Shown: in pieces, positions 42,431 to 54,092 of the stretch
Layout: each line of letters starts with the position of its first letter
Position numbering within the stretch: position 1 is the first letter of the stretch
NCBI GenBank assembly: GCA_009763385.1
Contig: CM019827.1
Span: forward strand, 118,615,964 to 118,679,963
Length of the DNA: 64,000 nucleotides
Direction of reading: 5' to 3'
Origin: Coix lacryma-jobi var. lacryma-jobi
Taxonomy: Eukaryota; Streptophyta; Magnoliopsida; Poales; Poaceae
Notes under the pieces: model-generated
What the model was told of the DNA's origin: nothing
What the model saw: the letters and a program-made list of their open reading frames with translations, nothing else
Database searches by the model: none
Program-made: the position numbers and the translations under genes

Positions 42431-43774
42431 TATGGCCTTTTATCCCCAAAGGTCATTTCTACTCCTTTAGCCATTTTTCGCGCGGAGAGAACGGCTCCGG
42501 CGGAACTTATCTGATATCCCCGGTCTAACTCTATCAACTCAAGATTACTTCTCAAAACAAAATTCTCACTTATGAAAGAATGTGATGCTCCAGAATCAAA
42601 CAACACAACTGCGGGGCATTGATTAACAAGAAACGTACCAGCGGTGACAGGCTCTCCTTCTGGCACTTCTTCCACAGTGGTGTGGTGCACATGACCGGTA
42701 CGGCTGGGGCTGAGTGTACTGCTTCTTCGGTCGAGGGCACTGACGTGACAGGTGTCCGGTTTGACCACAGTTGTAGCATGGGCCAATTACGTACGGAGTC
42801 CTGGGACCTGCTGCATTTCCTGCTTTGCTCTTGTTTTGCATCATGGGGGCGTGTAGGGCTTCTGAAAACTAGGACGGGGACGGTTGGTGGTGATCTTTCT
42901 CTGTGGGGGACGGTACCTTGCTCCAGTGACAGGCGGGCGGTACGGGGCGCGTGCTCCGAAAGTGGTCCTCTGCTGGGACGAACCTCCTTCGTTCGCACGA
43001 CGGCGTGTCTCTATTGCTAGCCGGCTGTCATTGGCCTCTTGGTTGAGACAGTCACTGACGAAGTCACTAAAGGTGGTGCGGTGACTGTTACCCATCTTGG
43101 ATAGCATTGTGGCATTCATGCCACGCTTGAAACTGGCAATCTTCTTGGCCTCAGTATTTACAAAATCTGGGGCATAGCGAGCCAGATTGTTGAAGCTGTG
43201 GAGGTACTCTGATACGGACCTGGTCCCCTGGGACAACCTCATGAACTCGGCAATCTTCATTTCCATCAGACCACTAGGGATGTAGTGGTTGCGCATAGCA
43301 GTAGAGAATTGATCCCAAGTAACACGTGCATTAGCTGGCAGAGATGCACGGTACTGGGTCCACCACAAACCTGCGGGTCCTTCCAACATGTGAGCGGCAT
43401 ACTCCGCTTTAAGCTCTTCCGTCAGACGAAGCAGACGGAACTTCTGGGTGATAGAGTTGAGCCATTCATCAGCTTCGAGCGGCTCGGTGGCTTCCTTGAA
43501 CACTGGAGGACGAGTGTCCAAGAAGTCACGGTAGGAGCTATACTGGTTGGGCTCGGGCCTTGGCGCTGCTGATGCTGTTGCGCGGTGTGTTGTTGGCGAT
43601 GTTGCGGAGGGTGGCCTCCATGTGCCTCTGCATTTCTTCCATGTTCCTCTGGCTACCTAGGAACTGTCCAAAGAACGCTTCAGGCGTCATTGGCGGCGGC
43701 GGGGGAGGTGGCAAGTTCTCCTCCGGTCCTGCTCCCTGTCCACGCTGGCTGCGGGTGTGTGCCGGCATCTGCAT
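42430..43774 (-). pseudogene. Element E gag and protease, several frameshifts
   Basis: Start MQMPAHTRSQRG with a poly-Pro run and an amphipathic helix (FLGSQRNMEEMQRHME), then a shift near 43530. The gag core reads ATEPLEADEWLNSITQKF, 'EGPAGLWWTQYRA' and MEMKIAEFMRLSQGTRSVSE. After another shift near 42845 comes the zinc knuckle CYNCGQTGHLSRQC (canonical C-x2-C-x4-H-x4-C). A further shift leads to the protease motif VVLFDSGASHSFISENF. At least three shifts in about 1.3 kb mean that no functional polyprotein can be made. Confidence 0.88.
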
Positions 43775-44094
43775 ATCCCATTAATAAGCAATCATTAGGT
43801 GATGTTACACCGATCATGAATAAATACTGTGCTGTACATAAATTCGGAAATTTAGCACACGTCCAAGTATAATTACTCATTTCCATACAACATCACAGAA
43901 TAATCGCTTGGAATTAGACATGCAAACGACGGATTTCCATAAAAGAGGTGCCGGATCGAAGTCCGGACTTTGTCCAAAAGCCATTACATGCCATCATAAG
44001 TTAAACATAAAACCATCACATGTTTGGATCATTACATCACTTAGCGAGCAAGCTCAAGCTATACAAAAGAAAACGATCCCTAACAAACTAGCGC

Positions 44095-45117
44095 TCAGGG
44101 ATCTCCAGCGGCGGATGCGGCGTCCTCGATGTCAACATCGATCATAGGCTCATCTGCATGAGCCTCCTCTGGTGGGGCGTCGGGACCAAGAACCTCTCCG
44201 TCCTGGGGATCTGGGGCCTCTGCTGCGGGAGCTGCTGGTGCTGCTGCCTCCTGTGCTGCATGATGGAACTCATGGACGGCCTCATGGAGCTGCTCGATGT
44301 AGACCTGCTGTGCGTTGATCTGCTGAACCAGAAGATGGGCTCCCTCTCTGAGGTGGTCAAGTGCGGCACGGGCCTCATCTCTCTGCAGAGATGCGGTCAG
44401 GTACATCTGCTCGGCGACTGTCCTGGCGGTAGACTGAGCTGCGGCAGTGGCGGCGGCGTCGTCGCGCTCTAGAGTGAGCTGCTGAATCCTCTCCTGCAGA
44501 CGAGTCACCTCGGCGTCAAAGTCCTGCTGAAGTCTATCCTTGTTCTGATAGGTGGCGGTGAGAGTGAAGGACACGCTCTCGAGAGTGCGCTCCAAGCTCT
44601 CACATACACCCAACAGAGCTCCAGTGGCGCTCATCGCAGGTGTCTCGCAGTAGAAACGCTCCTCAGGGCTCCCTGTCAAGGCTGACTCTGGAGTCTGCTT
44701 CCAGCGCAATGGGAAAAGTGATCCACGGGGAAACACTCCTGCCATCGCACTGGCTAAGTCGGCGGGGAAACGGGCGATGATATCCTTCAGCACACGATAT
44801 GCTGCCCTGTTAGCTCCATCCTTGGCACACGTGCCTCTGGTGATCTCTGTCCATCCTGTCCAGTGGGGCTTAGCAGGTAGAGCCTTGACCTTGATCTCCA
44901 CCATGACCAAGGAATCCTGCCCGTAAATCTCCTTCTGCCACGAGTATCTGGGCTCCTGTCCTTCCTCGTAGCCAACGGCCTGCAAAATCCTCCAAAGGAT
45001 AGTCGGCAACCCGAAGTAGGACAAGAACGTCCTCCGGGTCAGCTTGGTGGCCAAGCGGTGACGCGGAACTCCTCTGCCTCCGGTGGCCTTGCGAGCAGTC
45101 AACTTGGTTCGGGCCAT
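44095..45117 (-). CDS. Element E first ORF: histone-H3-tail-like N-terminus plus coiled coil
   Basis: An intact 340-residue ORF between primer-binding site and gag. ATG at 45117 is immediately preceded by a good 3' splice site (ctttttgcttctacag), so translation may start right at an exon edge. The N-terminus reads M-ARTKLTARKATGG-RGVPRHRLATK. Aligned with histone H3, residues 1-4, 6-9, 11-13, 16-17 and 20-23 agree with one inserted residue; differences are Q5L, S10A, K14R, A15G, K18H and Q19R. The region after this is not a histone fold. It contains 'FLSYFGLPTILWRILQ', 'YEEGQEPRYSWQKEIYGQ' and PHWTGWTEITRGT, then a long coiled coil (residues ~180-280: QQDFDAEVTRLQERIQQLTL and following). An Ala/Pro/Glu/Asp-rich acidic tail ends it. 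Function unknown; this extra ORF has stayed open while gag-pol decayed. Confidence 0.8.
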   Translation of the reverse strand: MARTKLTARKATGGRGVPRHRLATKLTRRTFLSYFGLPTILWRILQAVGYEEGQEPRYSWQKEIYGQDSLVMVEIKVKALPAKPHWTGWTEITRGTCAKDGANRAAYRVLKDIIARFPADLASAMAGVFPRGSLFPLRWKQTPESALTGSPEERFYCETPAMSATGALLGVCESLERTLESVSFTLTATYQNKDRLQQDFDAEVTRLQERIQQLTLERDDAAATAAAQSTARTVAEQMYLTASLQRDEARAALDHLREGAHLLVQQINAQQVYIEQLHEAVHEFHHAAQEAAAPAAPAAEAPDPQDGEVLGPDAPPEEAHADEPMIDVDIEDAASAAGDP

Positions 45118-45827
45118 CTGTAGAAGCAAAAAGGGTTTCGAACTCTCGTGAGACAGATATTAAGTTGGCAAATTTTATAGAAAAGAGACAACTTTTAATT
45201 AAGGGGAGGTAATGTAAATGCAAGAATTTAAACATGATGCATGATCGTACTTACGTTCTCACTCACTATTAATGACTCGTAAGTCCTAACGTTCTAGTCG
45301 GTGGCAAGAACGATCTCTCATGCGTTATCTACACGTTCTACTCGTTCGCATAGTTAGTGTACCTGCAGAAGATTCATTTCAGCCCAACAAAATTCCCAAT
45401 GATAAAACAACTGAGTATTGGCCAATATGCGCAAAATACATAGAAGCCAATACTAAACACCATGCACCAATAGAAATCACCCTTAAAATCATTGATACCC
45501 TCATATGTGTCTGCGTGGAGCTCGCACATACTTGGTATAAGAACTCTCACCTAGACCGACGGTTGGACGGTCATGCTCTCATATCTCACAAAATCATTTT
45601 ATGCATGTTTTCGCAATCGACGCATTCTCTTTTCCCGAGAATGGACCAGCAAATAAAGATCCAGCATGAAGCAAAACCCTGAACCCTGTTAGCAGTTAAG
45701 CCACCTGAATCCTAGTATAGGGCTTAAGGACGAGACTGGGCACACTTAGTAATTAAAATAGTTTTGAAAATAGTTTTGAAATACCCATTTTAGTTCGAAA
45801 ATAGCTCTTTACGAAGGTAATCACTTG
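45118..45827 (-). other. Element E leader between primer-binding site and first ORF
   Basis: About 700 bp with no ORF of note. The acceptor abutting the ATG at 45117 suggests that the leader contains an intron, but I cannot fix the donor. 'ggattcaggtggctt' (minus strand, ~45700) is one possibility. Confidence 0.4.
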
Positions 45828-45845
45828 AACCATGCTCCGATACCA
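45828..45845 (-). other. Primer-binding site of element E (tRNA-Met type)
   Basis: The minus strand reads TGGTATCGGAGCATGG two bases inside the 5' LTR. It matches the usual initiator-Met site TGGTATCAGAGC with one change. Confidence 0.85.
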
Positions 45846-45847
45846 GC

Positions 45848-48800
45848 TGTGGCGGAACCGTCCTGATTATAAGAGCTCAAGTATTATCTTAGTCAAATCC
45901 GTCTGACTTCGACCCACACTTGAACCCATATAACCCCGGTAGTCCGGAAATCTCGAAGGATTTCTTACACCAGAACATACAGGATCGCATCGTTCAAGGT
46001 TACATTCGTAAAGATACATCACAGCGAAACGAAATCGAATTTAAAACATCAGAGTGCGGAATTTAAAACAGAGTTATTACAATATTGAGTTTAAAAGTGC
46101 GGAAGCTTGAATAAGTTTAAAACACGACCACAACACACGTGGTCCAAATAAAACATTGTTTGATAAACCAACTCAACACAAGTCATTCCTCCTTTTTAAG
46201 ATAGTGTGCCACCAGTAGTCTCAGTCCGGCAAAAGAAGGAGGAAAGCTTCTTGACGACCCTGCCCTGGGCCTACTCCTCATCACCTTCCACTGGGTAGAG
46301 GCAGTGCTTACAATAGCCAAAGTAGACCTGGCCATCTGCAACAAACGGGATAAACCCTGAGTACGGGAATGTACTCAGCTAGACTTACCCGTCTAACTGA
46401 AAATAAAAGACTCCAAGGGTATGCAAGGCTTTTGAGGTGGAGCTGGGATCTTTTAGTTGCGAAAGGCTCAAATTCAGATAAGGGATAATTAATGATTATG
46501 ATGAGCTGTTACTTTTAAGCCTATTCCTTAGTTCTAGGTTATTACCTGTACTAGAGCACTCACTTGAATCTAACAAACAATAATATAACCATATCCAGTT
46601 GACTTATCCACATTTTAGTTGAACCTTTAAACATCACATGGAGTTGTATCGTGGTGAAGCTCGCCATAGTTTCCCACTAACCGGGGGAGACGGCGACTCG
46701 AATCGAATTCCAAACCAGCTGGTGAAAGACCTTTAATACCAGCCCACACTTTCCCCGTCGGGTCCATGCATTGGGCAACCGCTCGACGCTTGTTCGTGGT
46801 GGTAATCGTCGCGGCTCAAGCACGGACCGCCCAATCAGAGTCTGGCGATGGCCTCACGCGGCAGATCGCAACTTCCGTACTAGAGGGCACGACACGGGTT
46901 GAGACCGGCCCGAACAGCTTCTAACCGGCTTTGGGGTCGATGATTACGGCACCGACATATCCCTAAGTAAAAGGGCGCGTTCAAAAATGAACGAGGGCCA
47001 ACATCGATACAAACCTACACGATCCAACGGATGAACTGCCCCAAGTTTCCAAACTTGTGCCCTGCCATCCCATTGACCGTATTTCATTACTACTCAGGTT
47101 CTTTCCACGATAGCAAATATAGCCAACCGTGATCCGGTAAATACCCATCGGGGTATTACGGAAACATCCTTAACTACTACTTTTATTAAGCAGGCTAAGC
47201 AATTCTACATTATTAAGCAGTAGCAGGATAACAAGGCAGGTAATAATCAATAATCAAGGAATGGTAATGCAACAAATAGGATTCAATCAACTCCTATACC
47301 TAATGCATCACAATATAAAAGGACTCAAGTAAATTAATTGCAAAACTGGGAGACTTAGAATGCTCCGGGGCTTGCCTTGAGTGAAAACCGAGGCCTCGTG
47401 GGAGGGGCACTCGGGCAGGTTAGTGTCGTGGACGGGGTCGACTTCCTCTGGCTGCTGCAGCTCCTGGATCTCCGGCTCGGCGTTTAGCTCCTGCTCTTGG
47501 TGAAGCTCCGGCGGGGTCGATCCTATTGCGTGCGATGAATTTATAATTCAATAAATGCGGTGCAAGATGAAGTGGCATGAAAAGAATAACTCTTGCAAAC
47601 CAACAAAGCCAACTTGTTGAACCACTTTTAACATTGGGGCAATATCTCATTTATTTCATAAAACAAAATCTGAGTATTCAACTCTTTCTTATTTAAATAC
47701 ATCAAAGGAAACTCAGATTTGAACTGCAAGTGTATTTTCTGGGCTCAGAAAAATCCACAAAAATTCCAGAAGGTAAACCACACTTGCTGGACTCTACTGA
47801 ACAAGTTTCAGCCAAAGATAAAATACAGAGCTGCAGATACAAAAATGACAAGCAAACTGCCTAAAAAGGTACTTTGAACTACAACCCTACTGTAAAAGAG
47901 TGCATAGCTCTATTTCCTATTTTTCCAGATTCTACTTCACATTTCATATTTATCCAGGAAAGTTCCATGACCAGAACCATCATATATTTTCTTACATGAA
48001 TTTCTAAAGATCTATACAGAAAAGCACAGTTGTAAAGCAACTACAAATTTTTCCATAAAACAGATCAAGTTCATACTTTCTTAGATTCTACAAGGCATAC
48101 AGAGACTGTACAAATTTCCCATATTTTATTTCAGCATATAAAACACCTTAACACTTATTCTAAGAAATCAGCAAAAAGAGACTTTTAACTATAACAGTAA
48201 CTTTTTCTACATAAACAGTGCATCATATATTTTTCACAGGTGCCAAACAGTATAATAAACTTACACAAAATTTTCCAGGAATTATCTCAACCAGAAAACA
48301 CTTATAATCATTTATCTAAACAAAAGCATATAAACTGAAATAAATGAAAACAGTAAAATAAACTGCTATCAAAAATACATTCATATTTTCCCATGATAGA
48401 TCTATTCATAAGAAAGCTAATAAAACTGGAAGCACTTCATTTGGATTTATAAAACAGGCTACACAAAAATAACAAGCATCTCTGGAAATTAAACCGAAAA
48501 GAAAAACATTTAACTTCTCCCGGCTGGCTTGCGAGAACTCGGTCTATGGACCGGTAAGGGGCTGACGCGCGGGACCCGTGGGTCAGCAGAACCCATTCGG
48601 GCTCGGGCGCACGGCGGAAAGCGAATCGGCCGAGACTTGGCTCGACGAAACCGCGGCCGATGGCTCGGCTCGGGCGAATCGGAAAAACGCACGCTCGTCC
48701 GAGGCTGGCTCGGGGGGGCTCGGGCGAGACGGAACACGCACGCTCGTCCGAGGCCGGCTCGGGGGCTCGGGCGAGACGGAAAACGCACGCTCGTCCGAGG

Positions 48801-50310
48801 CTGGCTCGCGGGCTCGGGCGAACGGAAACAGGCGCGCCCGTCCGAGGCCGACTCGGGGGCTCGGACGAGACGGAAACACAGGGGAGGGATTGGTCCGGCG
48901 ATTTCTCGCCGTCGGTGAGGTCGCCGGCGCGGAGGCTGGGCCCTGCGGACTCGTTCAACGAGGCGCATCGGGCGGTACTGGTGGATTGGCCAGCGCACGG
49001 CCGTAGCGTGCGGCGGCGAGCGAGGGGCAGCGCACGGCGGCGACGGCATCGCGCGGCTACGCCGTTTCCGGCGGTCGCCGGCTAAACTGGCGGGCGTGTG
49101 AGACTCAGTGAACCTAGAGGGGAGTCCTAGGGGTGATGGTTTGGCCGGAGGTGCGCTGGTGCGTGCTGGCCACGTGTGAGGTCCGCGATGGCGGCAATGG
49201 CGCTCGGCCGTGGTGAACAGAGAGATAGGGAACGGTAGCGTTAGGGCTAGTTGGTGTTCTCACCTTGCCTTGGCTTGGCGAAGCTGGAGGAGGAAGAAGG
49301 GAGGCGGTGGAGCTCGGGTCGGGGACGAACGGCTCCGGGCTCCGAGCGGCGCTGAAAGCTTCCGCGGCGGGGCTCTTCGGACTTCGGCGTCGGTGGAGCT
49401 CGGCGGATGGCGCGGGGGTGCGCACCGTGTGTCCGAGACGAAGGCGGGCAGTGGCCGGGGTTAATCGGCCGGTGATGGAGGTGGTGACTGAAATTTGGGA
49501 AGGGGCCTTGCGGCGGTGGTTGCAGCGAGCGGAGAGTGCTCAGTTCGCTTCGTGCGCGGGTGAGAGTGGGGAGCGAGAGAGAGAGTGAGTGTGCGAGTGA
49601 GTGAGGGAGTGGGAGAGGCGCTCGGGCTTTTGCCCGCGGGCGGCGGGGGCGGCCGGTCGTGGCGGGGGCCACGGCGGCTCGGTCAGCGAGGCGGCGGCAG
49701 GCGGCTCGGCAGACGAGGATGCGCGGGAGTGGCCGGCGAAGATCGCTGGCGTGCTCCGGTGGGAGAAGATCGGAGAGGGAGTGGTCAGCGTGGATTTGGC
49801 GCAGAGAAGGGGCGCCACGCGGCAAGCCGGCCGGCGTACGGCGCGGCCGTGTCGGGTGGCCGGCGCGCGGTGCGAGGCGGCCGGGCGCGCGCGCGGGCGA
49901 GGCGGCGAGCGCTGGGCCGAGGCGGGAAGTGGGCCGAAAGGCCGGATGGGCCGAAAGGTTGGCGCCGGGAAAGAAAAATTATTCTTTTTCTTTTTCCAGA
50001 AATTTCCAAGTTTGACTTCTCAAAAACAGTTTGAAAAACTCCAAACCAGGCTTTGACCCAAATATAAAAGTTGCTCAAAAATTTTTCTCTACAACTTTCA
50101 TATAGAACACTTTTTCTGAAAACCATTTTTAAATCCTCCTCAAGAATAAAGCCAAAATCAAAGCATCAAGTCAAATAGAAATCCAATTTCAAATAAACAA
50201 CAAAAGATCAAAGGCATACTTATACACATGAAATGATGCAATGCATTGCTTATGCTTTCTTAGTGGCTAATTGCAGTGCCTAATGCAGTGCTTGACACTA
50301 GGGTGTCACA
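45848..50310 (-). repeat. 5' LTR of element E (4463 bp)
   Basis: Same borders as the left LTR (TGTGGCGGAACCGTCC ... CACTAGGGTGTCACA). It has small indels against the left copy, mainly in homopolymers and in the minisatellite. Its GC-rich third, upstream in the element sense, should hold the promoter region. Confidence 0.93.
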
Positions 50311-51039
50311 AGCGGGCTTGGACTTCTTCGAGATTAGTTGGTTACTGGTTGGTTTTGGGTTCGGGTCATCTGATGGACTTCAGGTGCGGTTGCCTGATGG
50401 ACTTCAGGTGTTGGTTGCTCGGTGTGACTCCGAGTGTGGCTTGCTCGGTGCGACTCCGAGTGTTGTTACTTTTCTACAGTATCTGTGGCTATAACCTAGT
50501 AAATAGGTGCATAGGATTAATAGGATTAATAGGGTGTGTCGCTTTAGGCGCTTGAGTCAAACAAAGTCAGCCTACCTTTGTTATAAGCCTCATAAGCATA
50601 TATTTCCCACACTTGCGGAGTACATTTCGATGTACTCACCCTTCCTCTTTGAACCCCCTGCTACCCCACCCAGACGTTGGAGTCTACGACGCAGAGCAGG
50701 AGTACCCCGAAGACGGTGGTTACGACCTCGACAACTTGTACCCAGAAGACGGTGGATACGACCCAGACAACTCGCACTAGGATGGCGTAGCCCCCGGTCG
50801 ACCTTCCTGTGGAGATGGTGTCCAGTTTCCGCGAGTCTACATCAGAGTCTACATTAGAGTTAGACTGAGAGTCTGTACTTTTCTTTCAGACCCGAGGGTC
50901 ATTTTTGTAATAATGTACGATATATTAATAAAGCATTGTTTTGATATTTACTATGATGTGGATATATGTATGAAAATTGATCCTGGCATACATATATTGT
51001 GCTCCAATTTTGTTCTTAAAATTGGGGTGTCACAACTAG

Positions 51040-52962
51040 CCCTAGCACCTACACGACCTTAAGCTATTAGCGGCCATGGCGGCTCGGCCATGCTGAGCAC
51101 GGCGGCGACGTGGCGTTCCGGCCGCTAGGGCTCGGTAGCGACCTAGAAGAGGTTAGCACCACCTTGAGGTACGCCTCGCGACCATGGTACACCCCCTAGC
51201 TTGGACAGAGACGGCTTGCAAACATGCGGTCCACGGTGGCGGCCATGGCGGCTCTTGCGCCGACGGCGGACCTCGCGGACCGACCATGGTGACTCGGTAG
51301 CGACTAAACCAGGGAGCGCAACACATCGAGGAGCTCATGACGACTACGGTGCTCACCTTGCCTTGACTCGAGGAGCACGGGACCAAGGTTGGCGACGGCG
51401 GTGGCGATGGCGGAGCTCGCGCCGGCAGCAACCGTCGTGGACTGCTCAAGTCACAGCGTTAGCGACCTCCAAAACAAGTCGATCATGAGCCATGACACCA
51501 CCCGAAGCTAAAACACTGATTGAACTGACCGGAGATACCTTGGCTTACCGTGAGCACGACTAAGGCACTCACGGCGGCTTTCTGCCGGCAGTGAGGAAGA
51601 AGACGGTGGCGGTGGTGATTGCAAGCACTAAGGCTTGAGGTAGCTAGCTCAGGAGAAGCAGAAGAGTTGGGCGAAGTAACTGGGAAGATAGAGATGGCAG
51701 AGACACGGCAACGGTGGAGAAGAAGCTCGTCGCAGCCGGGCGGAAAACAGAGCAGGAGGGGAGGTGGCGGATGCGGGTGAAAAGAAGGTGGGAAAGCTCC
51801 CAGAGCTGGCCACCGCACGGGGTGACGCAGAGCGGCAAGCAGCTGCGGGGCCGGACACGCGGAGCCGGGCGGAGGTGCTCGACTACGGCGGCGGCGACGC
51901 GGCGGCCAAGGGAAGAGCACATGCTCTGCTCTTTATCCCCCTCTCCCAGATTAATGTAGCACCGCATTCCCCCCCCCCCCCTTTTCTATTTCTCTAGATA
52001 CTTGTACTACACTGCAAAAACTTCCAAAACCAAAGTTGCTCCAAACTTTGGATTCTACAACTTTGTTTTATGAATCAAAGTCAAATTCTGTTTAGATTAT
52101 GAAATAAGGTTAAAAGATCAAAAGTGGACCAATCTGAATTCAAAATTACTATCAAATTTCCTAAACAACCTCAAATTTTGTCAAAGTATGAAAGGTAGAG
52201 TTTGAAAAGTTGTACAACTTTGCTTTAATACCCCAAAGCTGATTTCAACTGGAAATAAGTCAAAAGGATCAAAACAGTTCAAATCCAATTCAAATTTGGA
52301 AATTTAAAAAGGGGACAGATTCAGGGTTGCAGCAGTAAAAGCAAAATTACTTTTGATTTTTCAATGACACTTGAAAAATGGTCAATGTATGAAATGTTCC
52401 TTTTAAAATTCTCTACAACTTGATGTAGATCTCAAACTTAGATTTCAAATAGTTTTTGAAATGCAAGATTAGAATCAAAAGGGGACCATTTCCAGAGTTT
52501 GAATAAATTCAAAATTACTTAGAATTTTGTACAGAAACTTTGAAAATTTTGAATACAAAAGTTGTACCTCTTCTCAAGATCTACCAAAAAGATTTTAGGG
52601 TCAACCCCTAATTATGCATAGATTTTGAGTTAACTAGAAAGGCTAATTAACTCATATAGAAATTTAATTGATTTTCCCATCTTTGAGCTAAATGAATTTT
52701 GTATTCTTTTGAAATGTTGAACTTGGTTTCATGCCTTTACATGACTTTAGTCAAATAGGAATGAACACAAGTTATTTCATAATGACATTCCAAATTAGGG
52801 TTTTGAGCTACCTCACAAGCATTAACAAAATGCTTCACACATTAGGAATTAAACTCATTTTAGTGAATGCATCTCAAGGTGAGCTAGCACATGATGCTAT
52901 GGAATGGAATGCTTATGATGGCATGACAATATTTTATTCATGTAAACACCTGAGGTGTTACA
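51040..52962 (-). repeat. 3' LTR of element C, part 2
   Basis: Continues LTR C after insertion D and ends CACCTGAGGTGTTACA. Positions 51683-52962 are nearly identical to the surviving 5' LTR piece at 56967-58243. This part shifts from GC-rich (51040-51950) to AT-rich with 'caaagttg(t/c)' words. Confidence 0.9.
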
Positions 52963-52978
52963 TCCTTTCCCCCTAAAA
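52963..52978 (-). other. Polypurine tract of element C
   Basis: The minus strand reads TTTTAGGGGGAAAGGA immediately before the 3' LTR. Confidence 0.85.
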
Positions 52979-53095
52979 GAAATCTCGACCCGAGATTTCA
53001 CCACAAACTAAACCAACTACTAAAGTTGTGGGGTACGGGGATAAAGATTACAAACTTTTTACAAAACTAGGAACACATTCTATTGTCAACCACTT

Positions 53096-53993
53096 TCACT
53101 GCCCTGACTGTATGGTTGCATAGAATTCTGGAAACTGCTCTATCAAAAATTCCTCGGTTTCCCAAGTTGCTTCCTCCTCAGAATGCTGACTCCATTGAAC
53201 TTTATAGAACATGTGAGTGTGTCGTCGAGTTACTATCTTGCTGATCAAGCATTTTGATGGGATATTCTGAGTATGTCATATCAGGCTCAAGTTGTACCCC
53301 TTCAACATCAACCACTTGGTCAGGAACTCGTAAACATTCTTCAGCTGAGAGATGTGAAACACATATGAACCTCTGATAGATGAGCCGGTAGTGAGGTAGT
53401 TGAATACGATATGCCACTTTGCCACACTTGGCCAGGATTTGAAATGGCCCAATGTAACGGGGAGCAAGTTTTCCTTTGACTCCGAAACGATAAACACCCT
53501 TGGTGGGTGACACCTTTAAATACACAAACTCTCCTTTGGCAAACGTCAACGGTCTACGCCTTTTGTCTGCATAACTTTTCTGTCGAGATTGTGCTATTCT
53601 CATATTCCTTTGGATGAGTTTGACCTTTTGTTCGGTCTCTTGAACTAGATTGACACCAAAGAACCATCTTTCACCAGGCTCGGACCAATGTAAAGGAGTC
53701 CGACACCTTCTGCCATATAAAGCTTCAAATGGTGCCATACGGATACTCTGATAACTATTGTTGTATGAGAACTCTGCTAATGGTAAGCACTCATCCCACT
53801 TAAATGGAAAGTTAAGAGCACACGCCCTGAGCATATCCTCTAATATCTGATTTACTCTTTCAGTCTGACCATCTGTTTGTGGGTGGTAAGCTGTACCGTG
53901 TAAGAGTTTAGTGCCCAGAGACTCATGTAGACTTTCCCAGAATTTTGAAACACTGAGTACCCCTATCTGAGACAATAGTCTTAGGAACTCCAT
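53096..53993 (-). pseudogene. Element C integrase C-terminal half and chromodomain
   Basis: Reads SKFWESLHESLGTKLLHG, 'AYHPQTDGQTERVNQILEDM' with the catalytic Glu, the C-terminal GPFQILAKCGKVAYRIQL block and SHLSAEECLRVPDQVVD. After a shift near 53215 the minus strand continues as MFYKVQWSQHSEEEATWETE and ends EFYATIQSGQ-stop at 53096. This is a chromodomain end like that of E. The second catalytic Asp lies in the broken stretch just upstream. Confidence 0.85.
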
Positions 53994-54092
53994 GCAGACT
54001 CATAATCCTCTGAAATTATATCTTGGCATAAGTGGACGCTGAGTAGATGGTCTTAACTGGTATGAAATGTGAAACCTTGGTTAGACGATCTA

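Larger units (their letters stand above)
34803..50310 (-). mobile_element. Chromovirus E (Tekay-like), 15.5 kb with ~4.5-kb LTRs
   Basis: Complete Ty3/gypsy chromovirus on the minus strand. Both LTRs are present (34803-39315 and 45848-50310), with a perfect target duplication AGCGG (34798-34802 and 50311-50315). The primer-binding site matches initiator tRNA-Met, and a polypurine tract precedes the 3' LTR. Order on the minus strand: 5' LTR, an extra first ORF with a histone-H3-like N-terminus, gag, protease, RT, RNase H, integrase, chromodomain, 3' LTR. gag-pol has several frameshifts, yet the two LTRs are very similar by eye. It is the youngest layer of the nest. Confidence 0.93.
31761..51034 (+). 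mobile_element. Solo LTR D (3.76 kb), split by element E
   Basis: It begins TGTAACACCCCTGGTG at 31761 and ends ATTGGGGTGTCACA at 51034. It is flanked by a perfect 5-bp duplication ACTAG (31756-31760 and 51035-51039). Without element E and its extra target copy it is about 3.76 kb, with no internal duplication and no gag or pol, as expected of a solo LTR. The GC-rich block at 32110-33690 contains open frames on both strands, but nothing recognisable as protein. The tail (50316-51034) holds near-duplicate 'gaagacggtgg(t/a)tacgacc' phrases. Confidence 0.82.

Noticed and set aside
44095..45117. A host histone H3 gene or pseudogene
   Set aside because: Only the first ~25 residues resemble H3. The histone fold is absent and the ORF sits between the PBS and gag of an LTR element with intact target duplication.
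51483..51997. Open frames repeated at 56839-57354
   Set aside because: These are the two LTR copies of element C; identity reflects the LTRs, not a gene family.
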